5,743 bases of DNA from the NCBI GenBank assembly GCA_003506735.1, contig DNYS01000177.1:1-5743 (forward strand). Reading direction: 5' to 3'. The notes under the pieces are model-generated. The model searched no databases. It saw only the letters and a list, made by a program, of their open reading frames with translations, and was not told where the DNA came from. This DNA is from Nitrospinota bacterium (GTDB lineage: Bacteria; UBA8248). Shown here one piece after another: positions 1-5,250 of the stretch (its first letter is position 1; each line of letters starts with the position of its first letter). The translations under genes and the position numbers were made by a program.

Positions 1-737
1 CGCCAGCCCGTCATGGCATAGGTCTTCGAGAAACCGTCCAGCAACAGTGTGCGCGCCCGCATCTCGGACGAGAGGGAGGCGATGGAAACATGCTCTTCGC
101 CGTCGTAGAGGATTTTTCCGTATATCTCGTCCGAAAGGACCATTGCCTGGGGTGAAGCGAGCACCTCCTCGGCGATTCCCTCGATCTCGGCGCGGCTGTA
201 AACGCATCCAGAGGGATTGCAAGGGCTGTTGATGACCACGAGCTTGGTGCGAGGCGTAATGGCCGCGGCCAGTTGCTCGCGGGTCATCTTGAAGCCGTTC
301 TCCTCACTCGTCTCGATGGGAACGACTTTCGCCCCGGTCAGGGTCGCGACGGGCTCGTAGGCCACCCATACCGGGACCGGAATCACGATCTCGTCCCCCT
401 CTTCGAGGAGGACATGGAGCGCGTTGAAAACCGATTGTTTTCCACCGACGGTGACAATTACCTCGTCCGGTCCATAGGCGACGCCCTTGTTTTCCTCCAC
501 CCAGTCGCAAATCGCCTTTCGGAGCGGCGGAATGCCGCTGACGGCCGTGTATTTCGTGTGGCCCTCGCGCAACGCCCGGATCGCGGCCTCTTTGATATGG
601 TCGGGCGTGTCGAAATCTGGCTCACCCGCCGCGAAAGAGATGATATCCACCCCCTGCTCGCGCAATTCGGCGGCCTTGGTGTTCATTGCAAGGGTTGGGA
701 TTGGAGGCAGTTTGCCCATCCGCGATGCAAGCTTCAT
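1..737 (-). CDS. PLP-dependent class I aminotransferase, aspartate aminotransferase-like (C-terminus beyond window)
   Basis: I translated the minus strand from the ATG at 737: 245 full codons, open to the window edge, so roughly the first 60% of a ~390-400 aa enzyme. Fold-type I aminotransferase landmarks appear in order: an N-terminal arm, the AAGEPDFDTP motif (~36-45), TKYTAVSGIPPLR (~61-73), GGKQSVFNAL (98-107) in the phosphate-binding region, a Trp that would stack near the cofactor (W124), SPCNPSG with the PLP-contacting Asn (N174; relatives usually have SPNNPTG), DEIY (203-206) with the Asp and Tyr that contact PLP, and FSKTYAMTGWR with the Schiff-base lysine K238. The likely reaction is cytosolic transamination between aspartate (or an aromatic or related amino acid) and 2-oxoglutarate. 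Specificity cannot be fixed because the C-terminal substrate arginine lies outside. A GGGAG at 745-749 sits 7 nt before the ATG. It follows coaD by 16 bp on the same strand, so co-transcription is likely. A further ATG at codon 7 is a less likely start. Confidence 0.93.
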   Translation of the reverse strand, partial: MKLASRMGKLPPIPTLAMNTKAAELREQGVDIISFAAGEPDFDTPDHIKEAAIRALREGHTKYTAVSGIPPLRKAICDWVEENKGVAYGPDEVIVTVGGKQSVFNALHVLLEEGDEIVIPVPVWVAYEPVATLTGAKVVPIETSEENGFKMTREQLAAAITPRTKLVVINSPCNPSGCVYSRAEIEGIAEEVLASPQAMVLSDEIYGKILYDGEEHVSIASLSSEMRARTLLLDGFSKTYAMTGW

Positions 738-753
738 GAAAGGACTCCCGGGG

Positions 754-1245
754 CTAGTCGGAGTTATTGAGGCGGCGCGCGAGCGCCTCGGCCACCGATT
801 TGGGGACCAGGTGGCTCACGTCGCCGCCGAACGAGGCAACTTCCTTGACAAGACTGGAGCTGAGAAAGCTGTACTGCTCGCTCGGCATCAAAAAGACCGT
901 TTCGATCGTGTTATTGAGCTGGCGGTTCATGAGAGTCATCTGAAATTCGTACTCGAAGTCGCTCACCGCCCGGATTCCGCGGATAATGACGTTCACTCCG
1001 ATTTCGCTGGCGAAATCAACAAGGAGCTTCTTCTCGAAGCTGACGATTTCGACGTTCGCTTCGCCGGACAATTCGCCGAGAAAAAACGCCTTTCGTTCAT
1101 CAAACGAGAAAAGCGAGATTTTGTCGGGGTTGAGCGTCACCGCCACGATCAGCTCATCGAAAATTTCCAGACTCCGCCGGACGATATCGATATGGCCGTT
1201 CGTGGGCGGATCGAAGGTTCCGGGATAAACGGCTCGGCGTGCCAT
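754..1245 (-). CDS. coaD: Phosphopantetheine adenylyltransferase (CoaD)
   Basis: The product is 163 aa, the usual length for bacterial CoaD (about 160). CoaD joins ATP and 4'-phosphopantetheine to give dephospho-CoA, the penultimate step of coenzyme A synthesis in the cytosol. Visible nucleotidyltransferase motifs: YPGTFDPPTNGH with T10 and H18 of the T/HxGH active site, K42 in the LNPDK segment, RGIR (R89 and R92) followed by the conserved SDFEYEFQM, and the C-terminal SSSLVKEVA ATP-binding segment (129-137). No key residue is missing. I chose the ATG at 1245 because it gives the family N-terminus. An in-frame TTG at 1254 would add three residues but lies only 2 nt after the AAAGG element, whereas the ATG lies 11 nt after it. 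It is the first gene of a probable operon with the aminotransferase and has its own promoter at 1315-1344. Confidence 0.97.
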   Translation of the reverse strand: MARRAVYPGTFDPPTNGHIDIVRRSLEIFDELIVAVTLNPDKISLFSFDERKAFFLGELSGEANVEIVSFEKKLLVDFASEIGVNVIIRGIRAVSDFEYEFQMTLMNRQLNNTIETVFLMPSEQYSFLSSSLVKEVASFGGDVSHLVPKSVAEALARRLNNSD

Positions 1246-1314
1246 TAAATTCAATACCTTTCGGTCGAATCTCAGCGAGGAGAAACCAGGGTTGCCGCTA
1301 AATAAATTCGGGGC

Positions 1315-1344
1315 AAACTAGTCTTTTCCTAAGCGGTGTGTCAA
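1315..1344 (-). promoter_or_regulatory. Sigma70-type promoter for the coaD-aminotransferase operon
   Basis: Read on the minus strand there is a perfect -35 TTGACA (1344-1339), an 18-bp spacer and a -10-like TAGTTT (1320-1315, keeping the key T, A and final T). The expected start of transcription is near 1308, giving a leader of about 63 nt before the coaD ATG. Placement fits the divergent coaD/transporter gap. The -10 is only a partial match, so the exact start is inferred. Confidence 0.62.
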
Positions 1345-1428
1345 CTTACCGGTTTGGCCGGATGCGGATTTCATATCTCTCTCGGAGCGCCTGCGCCCCC
1401 GCCCCCAGAATCCAGAAAAGAGCCCGCG

Positions 1429-2304
1429 TTGGATATCATCCCCCTCGGCCTAATCCTCGTTGCCGCCCTTCTCCACGCCTTATGGAACTACGCCGCCAAG
1501 GATTCGGAAGAGCCCCAAGCCATGCTTCAGGCGTCCCTTTGCGCCTCGCTGATTCTCTTCGCACCGGCCTTCCTTTACCGCCTTCCCACAGCGCGTTTCG
1601 CTCCCGGCGCCTGGAGATTTATCCTGGCCACCGGGATTCTTCATGCCCTTTATTTTTACACGCTGGGCCGGGCCTACCGCTCGGGGGACCTGTCGAGGGT
1701 GTATCCGCTGGCCCGCGGATCGGCTCCGGTGCTGGTCGTCGGGCTGGCGGCGGTCTTTTTGGGCGAGCGGATACCAGCCACCGGGGCCGCCGCGATCCTC
1801 CTCGTGGTGGCCGGTATTTTTATCGCGCATACCGGCACGGATGGCGGCGGGCGCTCCCTTTTTGAGTTTCTCGGCGAACCCGGCAGCCGCTGGGCCCTCG
1901 TTACCGGGGTGGTGACGGCGGTCTATTCCGTCGTGGACAAGGCGGGCGTCGCGCGGGTATCACCGGACATCTACATCTACCTCATGTTCGTCCTGACAGC
2001 GCTGTTCAACCTGCCCCTCCAGTTCAGGCAAACCCGCGCGGGCTTCGCCGTCCTTCGGCTAGGGGGGGCGCGCTCCTTATTCCGCATCGCCACCACGGGC
2101 GCAGGCATGATGGGCGCCTACGGCCTGGTGCTTCTGGCCATGACCATGAGCAGGGTGAGCTACGTCGTGGCGGCGCGCGAGGTGAGCGTCGTCATCGGCA
2201 CGGGGCTGGGCGTATTTATCCTCAAGGAAGGAGGAGCCCGCCGGAAACTGGCGGGAGCGGCGGCGGTCGCCGCCGGTCTTGTTTTGCTCGCGCTCTCGAA
2301 GTAG
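1429..2304 (+). CDS. EamA/DMT-superfamily transporter, ten predicted membrane helices
   Basis: From the TTG at 1429 this encodes 291 aa, the normal size for a DMT (drug/metabolite) permease. Ten hydrophobic segments are visible at about 3-22, 31-50, 63-82, 97-113, 117-134, 154-172, 181-199, 217-239, 242-265 and 273-290, forming two EamA repeats of five helices joined by a polar loop (136-153). Typical family features are LLHALWNYAAK in helix 1, SGDLSRVYPLARGSAP before helix 4, the GERIP turn after helix 4, and YSVVDKAGV in helix 6. Members move small metabolites, often amino acids or sugars, across the inner membrane; the substrate cannot be read here. Start choice: the frame is open back to a GTG at 1336, but the added 31 residues are Pro/Gly-rich and not membrane-like, and helix 1 begins right after the TTG, which has a weak AAAAGAG 6 nt upstream. 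I see no convincing promoter. The stop lies 10 bp from that of convergent moaB. Confidence 0.9.
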   Translation: MDIIPLGLILVAALLHALWNYAAKDSEEPQAMLQASLCASLILFAPAFLYRLPTARFAPGAWRFILATGILHALYFYTLGRAYRSGDLSRVYPLARGSAPVLVVGLAAVFLGERIPATGAAAILLVVAGIFIAHTGTDGGGRSLFEFLGEPGSRWALVTGVVTAVYSVVDKAGVARVSPDIYIYLMFVLTALFNLPLQFRQTRAGFAVLRLGGARSLFRIATTGAGMMGAYGLVLLAMTMSRVSYVVAAREVSVVIGTGLGVFILKEGGARRKLAGAAAVAAGLVLLALSK

Positions 2305-2314
2305 CCCTGCCGCC

Positions 2315-2872
2315 TCAGCCCTTTTTCAAGACCTCGCGGACCATGTGGCTGATCTCGGGCAGAATGATCTTCTCCATGCCCGTCCGGCAGGCGTTCCCCG
2401 AGCCCGGCAGCGTCATGATGATCGTCTCCCGGCAGGTGCCGGCCGTTGCGCGGGTCAGGATGGAGGCGGTGCCGATTTCCAGATAGCTCAAGTACCGGAA
2501 CAATTCGCCGAAACCGGGCATCTCTTTTTCGATCATCGAGAGGGCGACGTCGTAGGTCGTGTCCCGCTGGGTGATGCCCGTCCCGCCGTTGGTGATGACG
2601 ACCTGTACGGCCGGATCACCGCAAGCCTCCTCCAGCGCCGCTCGTATCTGGCCGGCGTCGTCCTTGACGATGCGGGTGAATGCAATCCGGTGGCCGCAGT
2701 CGGTGAGCATGTTGGCGATGAGTTTTCCGCTCGTGTCGGTCTCCTCGGTGCGCGTGTCGCTCACCGTGACAACCGCGCATGTGACGGCGTCCGGACCCTC
2801 GGCCCGGTGCTCTTCGTAGGTTTTCTTCTCCGCCGCTGCGGCGATTTCATCGCGCGATGGGCCCTGGCTCAT
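2315..2872 (-). CDS. moaB: Molybdenum cofactor biosynthesis protein MoaB (MoaB/MogA family)
   Basis: From the ATG at 2872 the product is 185 aa, slightly longer than typical MoaB (~170), with a charged N-terminal stretch before the fold. MoCF-biosynthesis domain landmarks: VVTVSDTRTEETDTSG (34-49), TNGGTGITQRD (94-104; the GGTG loop and the following Asp of the molybdopterin-binding site), GFGELFR (120-126), LEIGTASILTRATAG (131-145) and LPGS (155-158), followed by ACRTGMEKIILPEISH. MoaB/MogA proteins adenylylate molybdopterin to prepare it for molybdate insertion; some MoaB proteins are poorly active, so the step is family knowledge, not proved here. No other moa/moe gene is in the window, so this is an isolated copy. 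Start choice: the ATG has GGAG 5 nt upstream. A GTG at 2929, in frame with GGAGG 6 nt upstream, would give 204 aa, but the extra residues are Pro/Gly-rich and the candidate promoter would start transcription inside that GGAGG. Confidence 0.93.
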   Translation of the reverse strand: MSQGPSRDEIAAAAEKKTYEEHRAEGPDAVTCAVVTVSDTRTEETDTSGKLIANMLTDCGHRIAFTRIVKDDAGQIRAALEEACGDPAVQVVITNGGTGITQRDTTYDVALSMIEKEMPGFGELFRYLSYLEIGTASILTRATAGTCRETIIMTLPGSGNACRTGMEKIILPEISHMVREVLKKG

Positions 2873-2941
2873 GGTCGCTCCATCCTCGTTTCCGGGAAAT
2901 GAAAAGCCCCCTGGGGGCGAGATTGGCACTTCAATCCTCCA

Positions 2942-2970
2942 AAACTATCCGAACGGCCCGGCGCGGGCAA
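2942..2970 (-). promoter_or_regulatory. Candidate sigma70-type promoter for moaB
   Basis: On the minus strand TTGCCC (2970-2965) is followed after 17 bp by TAGTTT (2947-2942), the same -10-like hexamer as in front of coaD. Transcription would start near 2935, giving a leader of about 63 nt to the moaB ATG at 2872. Both hexamers are imperfect, so this is tentative. Confidence 0.35.
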
Positions 2971-3117
2971 CGCACCGGGCGGGGAGGAGCGCCGACCCGT
3001 TTCCTGAAACCTATCGAGCCGGAACGGTGTTTATCTATATGTGGCGTCCGGGTATTCGCCGGGCGGGGCCGGATCGAGCCGCCGAATAGGAAGATTTCGC
3101 TCTTTGGGAATTCAGTG

Positions 3118-3141
3118 AATTTGTGAAGAATGTCACAAATT
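3118..3141. promoter_or_regulatory. CRP/FNR-family operator-like palindrome (TGTGA-N6-TCACA)
   Basis: Arms AATTTGTGA (3118-3126) and TCACAAATT (3133-3141) are exact reverse complements separated by the 6-bp spacer AGAATG. The core is a perfect TGTGA-N6-TCACA, the consensus of the cAMP receptor protein, also bound by some other CRP/FNR-family members. The centre (3129.5) is about 62 bp before the start expected from TAATAG at 3180-3185, which is the classic class I activator distance. The palindrome is seen; the protein that binds it and the sign of regulation are inferred. The site lies 101 bp before the ATG at 3243, and some 190 bp upstream of the moaB transcription start I propose. Confidence 0.65.
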
Positions 3142-3191
3142 TTTCGAAAAAAAAGAAATTTTGTATCCTTTTTGATGTCTAATAGTTAGGT
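3141..3191 (+). promoter_or_regulatory. AT-rich candidate promoter of the exported protein gene
   Basis: The stretch after the palindrome contains TTTTTCGAAAAA, an A8 run and T-rich tracts, resembling an UP-like or bent-DNA region. Two -10 candidates are visible: TATCCT (3164-3169), 17 bp after TTTTCG (3141-3146), and TAATAG (3180-3185), which lacks a good -35 and would suit activator-dependent initiation near 3191-3192. I cannot choose firmly between them. Confidence 0.35.
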
Positions 3192-3230
3192 GAAGGGATC
3201 GCCGCCACTCTTGGAATACCGATGGACGTT

Positions 3231-3238
3231 AGGGGGAG
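3231..3238 (+). promoter_or_regulatory. Strong ribosome binding site (AGGGGGAG) fixing the 3243 start
   Basis: AGGGGGAG ends 4 nt before the ATG at 3243. The alternative in-frame ATG at 3222 has no comparable element upstream and would add seven residues before the signal peptide, so this site decides for 3243. Confidence 0.7.
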
Positions 3239-3242
3239 TATA

Positions 3243-3812
3243 ATGACTCGTAAAATGGCTCTCGGATCCATATTTCTGGGGGCGGCATTTCTTTTTCTGG
3301 CCGCCGCAACGGCAAAAGCGTTTCTCCCGTTTCTCTTGCCGCCCATGGATGAGCCGGTGGGCAAGGCGCATGAACCCATCCTTGAGGTAATCGCGGCCCA
3401 GACCGAAATTCGCAACGGAAATATCTGGAAAATTTACATCCGCGCCACCGACCCGGACGGCGATCTGGATAAGATTCAGTTCACCTTCGGACAACTCGGC
3501 GCCTCTTCCTACTCACCCGATACCATATATTTCGATAAAAAGGTCGCCTCCATGAACGGGTCTATTTCGGTGTGGGCCAACCTCAACGGCGGAGGAGCCT
3601 CCGGCACCATATACGGCACGGTGGAAGTCCTCGTCGAGGACCGCGCCGGGAACATGAGCAATTCAAAAACGATAATGTTCGAGGTCCAGCCATTCGGCCC
3701 CAAGGACACTTTCGCGCCTCCTCCCGGCATCAATGCCAATGTCGATCTCGGCCAGGTGGATTTCCCGCTCCAGACGGATTTGGCCCTGGTCGGAGACGAT
3801 AGAAACGATTGA
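3243..3812 (+). CDS. Small exported protein with Ig-like/beta-sandwich domain, function unknown
   Basis: The product is 189 aa and I do not recognise the family. It begins with a clear Sec signal peptide: basic MTRK, a hydrophobic core (5-23) and an A24-K25-A26 signal peptidase I site, giving a mature protein from F27. The mature part opens with a Pro-rich hydrophobic stretch (FLPFLLPP), then alternates short beta-like strands from about 44 to 149. IYIRATDPDGDLDKIQF (64-80) and VEVLVEDRAGNMSNS (127-141) resemble the acidic DPDGD and D-x-AGN turns of bacterial Ig-like, cadherin-like or Big-type domains, where such turns sometimes bind calcium. The tail (150-189) is Pro/Gly-rich then acidic and may be disordered. 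There is no lipobox, no sorting signal and no second membrane segment, so a periplasmic or secreted location is likely. It is a single-gene unit with a strong ribosome site, a CRP-like operator upstream and a strong terminator downstream, which suggests regulated and possibly high expression. Confidence 0.85.
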   Translation: MTRKMALGSIFLGAAFLFLAAATAKAFLPFLLPPMDEPVGKAHEPILEVIAAQTEIRNGNIWKIYIRATDPDGDLDKIQFTFGQLGASSYSPDTIYFDKKVASMNGSISVWANLNGGGASGTIYGTVEVLVEDRAGNMSNSKTIMFEVQPFGPKDTFAPPPGINANVDLGQVDFPLQTDLALVGDDRND

Positions 3813-3844
3813 CCGCGATCAAACCATAGGCTGAGCGCCAAACG

Positions 3845-3889
3845 AAAAAAAGGGGAGAGCGGCCCTCCGGTCGCTCTCTCGTTTTTTTT
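3845..3889. terminator. Bidirectional rho-independent terminator between convergent genes
   Basis: A 10-bp stem pairs GAGAGCGGCC (3855-3864) with GGTCGCTCTC (3869-3878, one G-T pair) around the loop CTCC. It is followed by T8 (3882-3889) and preceded by A7 (3845-3851), so it has the hairpin plus U-tract form in both directions. It lies 32 bp after the stop of the exported protein gene and 10 bp beyond the stop of the M24 gene, and so can serve both. Confidence 0.93.
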
Positions 3890-3899
3890 CTCCGGTCCG

Positions 3900-5114
3900 C
3901 TAGCGGGTGCGCCCCGTCGAGGTGTCCAACTCGTGGAGGTCCGTCACGAGCCGCTCATCGTAGGGATAGGGCGTATAAATGTCCGGCCCATTGCTGGTGA
4001 CCACGACGTTGTTCTCCAGGCGGAATCCGCCCACCCCTTTCTTGCCCGCATAGGGCTCGAGGTTGAAGGTCATCCCCTCCTCCAGGACCATCGGATCGTC
4101 GTAGGACGCCGGGCTGAAGTAGGGCAGCTCCCAGGGGTTTGTGCCCGAGCCATGTCCCAGGCTGTCCAGGACATAAGGCATGGCCGCCTTGTAGACGTCC
4201 AGCGTCGTGTTGCCCACCTTGGAGGCAGCGCATGAATCCCACACCGAGTTGTAGCACTTTTGATGCCACTCGATCTGCTCCTTCGTCGGGGCGATGGCGC
4301 CGCAGATCCAGGTGCGGGTGAAGTCGCCCCAATAGCCGTTGAAGCAGCCGCCGATGTCGATGATCACCGGGTCGCCCTTGCGGATAATCCGGTCCGAGGT
4401 CAGCCGCCGGTAGGGCGCCGTGTAGGGCCCCGAGCAAACGATGTTGGCGCACTGGGTCCACTCGCTCCCGAGGGCGGTCATGGTCTGCCACGCAACGGCC
4501 AGCACCTCGCATTCCCGCACCCCCGGCCGGAGGAAATCGAGAGCGGCCTCCATGCCCGCCTCGGTAATAACCGTGGCGGCCTTGAGGCAGTGGATTTCGT
4601 CCTGGGTCTTGATGATCTTCGCCTTCATCAGGACCTCGTAGCCGTCCACGAACTCGGTTTTGGGGAATGCCTCTTTCAGGCGCGCCTCAATCGAGGGGGT
4701 CCACAGATCGACGCCCACCTTTTTCCCGTCCAAGTTCCCGATGAGCCCCTCCACGCGACCGGCGAATTTGCGCACCGCCGATATGTCGCGCAGGTTCGCC
4801 CGCTCCTGAATCTGCTCGGGCGCCAGCCAGGTCATCCGCTCGGCCACGTGATCGTTGTCCATGCTGAAGATAAAGGGCTCGCCGCCCTTGGCTAAAATAC
4901 AGACGGCCATCCCGAGCGAGGCCGTCGGGTGGAGGTGGGATCGAAATCCCGTCAGGTAGCGGCAATCCTCCGTCCGAAAGACGAAGAGGGCGTCCACGTC
5001 CGAGGCCTCCAGCGCATCCTTCGCCCGCTGGAGACGCTCCCTCCTCATGCGGGCAAAATCGATTCGCTCCTCCCAATCCACACCCATCAATCCATGATCG
5101 CCAAGATCAGCCAT
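3900..5114 (-). CDS. M24-family (creatinase/aminopeptidase P fold) metalloenzyme, possibly not a peptidase
   Basis: The product is 404 aa, the size of creatinase, ectoine hydrolase and short Xaa-Pro peptidase relatives. Residues ~20-155 form the creatinase-type N-terminal domain (DALFVFRTEDCRYLTGF, 41-57) and ~165-390 the pita-bread catalytic domain. All five metal ligands are in place: D253 (IDIGG), D264 (GDFTRT, 11 residues on, as usual), H321 (GHGSG), E353 (FNLEPYAG) and E367 (RLENNV). However, the two histidines that assist peptide hydrolysis in aminopeptidase P are replaced: 17 residues before the first Asp there is R236, and 7 residues after the metal His there is W328. This pattern points to a non-peptidase M24 activity, as in creatinase, ectoine hydrolase or the DMSP lyase DddP, but which one I cannot say. 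There is no signal peptide, so it is cytosolic. Start: an in-frame TGA two codons upstream limits the N-terminus; AAGGAG (5131-5126) lies 11 nt before the ATG. It diverges from the gene at 5251. Confidence 0.92.
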   Translation of the reverse strand: MADLGDHGLMGVDWEERIDFARMRRERLQRAKDALEASDVDALFVFRTEDCRYLTGFRSHLHPTASLGMAVCILAKGGEPFIFSMDNDHVAERMTWLAPEQIQERANLRDISAVRKFAGRVEGLIGNLDGKKVGVDLWTPSIEARLKEAFPKTEFVDGYEVLMKAKIIKTQDEIHCLKAATVITEAGMEAALDFLRPGVRECEVLAVAWQTMTALGSEWTQCANIVCSGPYTAPYRRLTSDRIIRKGDPVIIDIGGCFNGYWGDFTRTWICGAIAPTKEQIEWHQKCYNSVWDSCAASKVGNTTLDVYKAAMPYVLDSLGHGSGTNPWELPYFSPASYDDPMVLEEGMTFNLEPYAGKKGVGGFRLENNVVVTSNGPDIYTPYPYDERLVTDLHELDTSTGRTR

Positions 5115-5199
5115 TGCTCACACCGCTCCTTATGAAGAATTGAAATAATTTTCGTTGCGCTTCGGTAGCGGGCCGCCCGCCGCCGCGGGAGCGCCCCTG

Positions 5200-5208
5200 T
5201 GCTAGAAT
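5200..5208 (+). promoter_or_regulatory. Extended -10 promoter of the exported protein gene at 5251
   Basis: TGCTAGAAT fits the extended -10 form TGn-TAtAAT, with five of six hexamer bases matching. No -35 is evident 17 bp upstream, where the sequence is GC-rich, but extended -10 promoters can work without one. Transcription would start near 5215, about 36 nt before the ATG. For the divergent M24 gene, the rest of the 5115-5250 gap shows only an AT-rich patch (about 5132-5154) and no firm promoter. Confidence 0.5.
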
Positions 5209-5250
5209 AGGTATGCTAACCCATTCATGCGTTTCGCAGAAGGCCAGCCG

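Larger units (their letters stand above)
2873..3242. other. Divergent intergenic region between moaB and the exported protein gene
   Basis: This is 370 bp without a convincing gene. The left part (to about 3090) is strongly GC-rich and holds only the candidate moaB promoter and a short hairpin, GCCCC (2906-2910), CTG, GGGGC (2914-2918). On the minus strand that hairpin is followed by TTTTC and would lie in the moaB leader. The right part (about 3098-3190) turns abruptly AT-rich and holds the CRP-like palindrome and likely promoter of the rightward gene. Open frames across it lack ribosome sites and protein-like composition. Confidence 0.7.

Noticed and set aside
487..1248. Long plus-strand open frame of 253 codons
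   Set aside because: It lies antisense to coaD and the aminotransferase, both of which show complete family motifs. The plus-strand product has no recognisable motif, and its openness is a by-product of GC-rich codon use.
2279..2902. Plus-strand open frame of 207 codons
   Set aside because: It is antisense to moaB, which has all MoaB landmarks on the minus strand, and its product is Arg/Ala/Gly-rich without domain features.
3013..3081. Direct repeat ATCGAGCCG at 3013-3021 and 3073-3081, exactly 60 bp apart
   Set aside because: Only two copies of 9 bp in GC-rich DNA, with no extension and no associated structure; consistent with chance.
2857..3126. Small open frames in the moaB upstream region
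   Set aside because: No Shine-Dalgarno sequence, basic low-information translations, and overlap with promoter elements. I treat the stretch as regulatory.
4260..4895. Plus-strand open frame of 211 codons
   Set aside because: It is a shadow of the M24 gene on the opposite strand; there is no ribosome site and the composition is His/Arg/Gly-rich.
5168..5180. GCGGGC-C-GCCCGC inverted repeat in the divergent gap
   Set aside because: It is short and made only of G and C, with no T-run. In this composition such palindromes are expected by chance, and it does not align with the promoter element at 5200.
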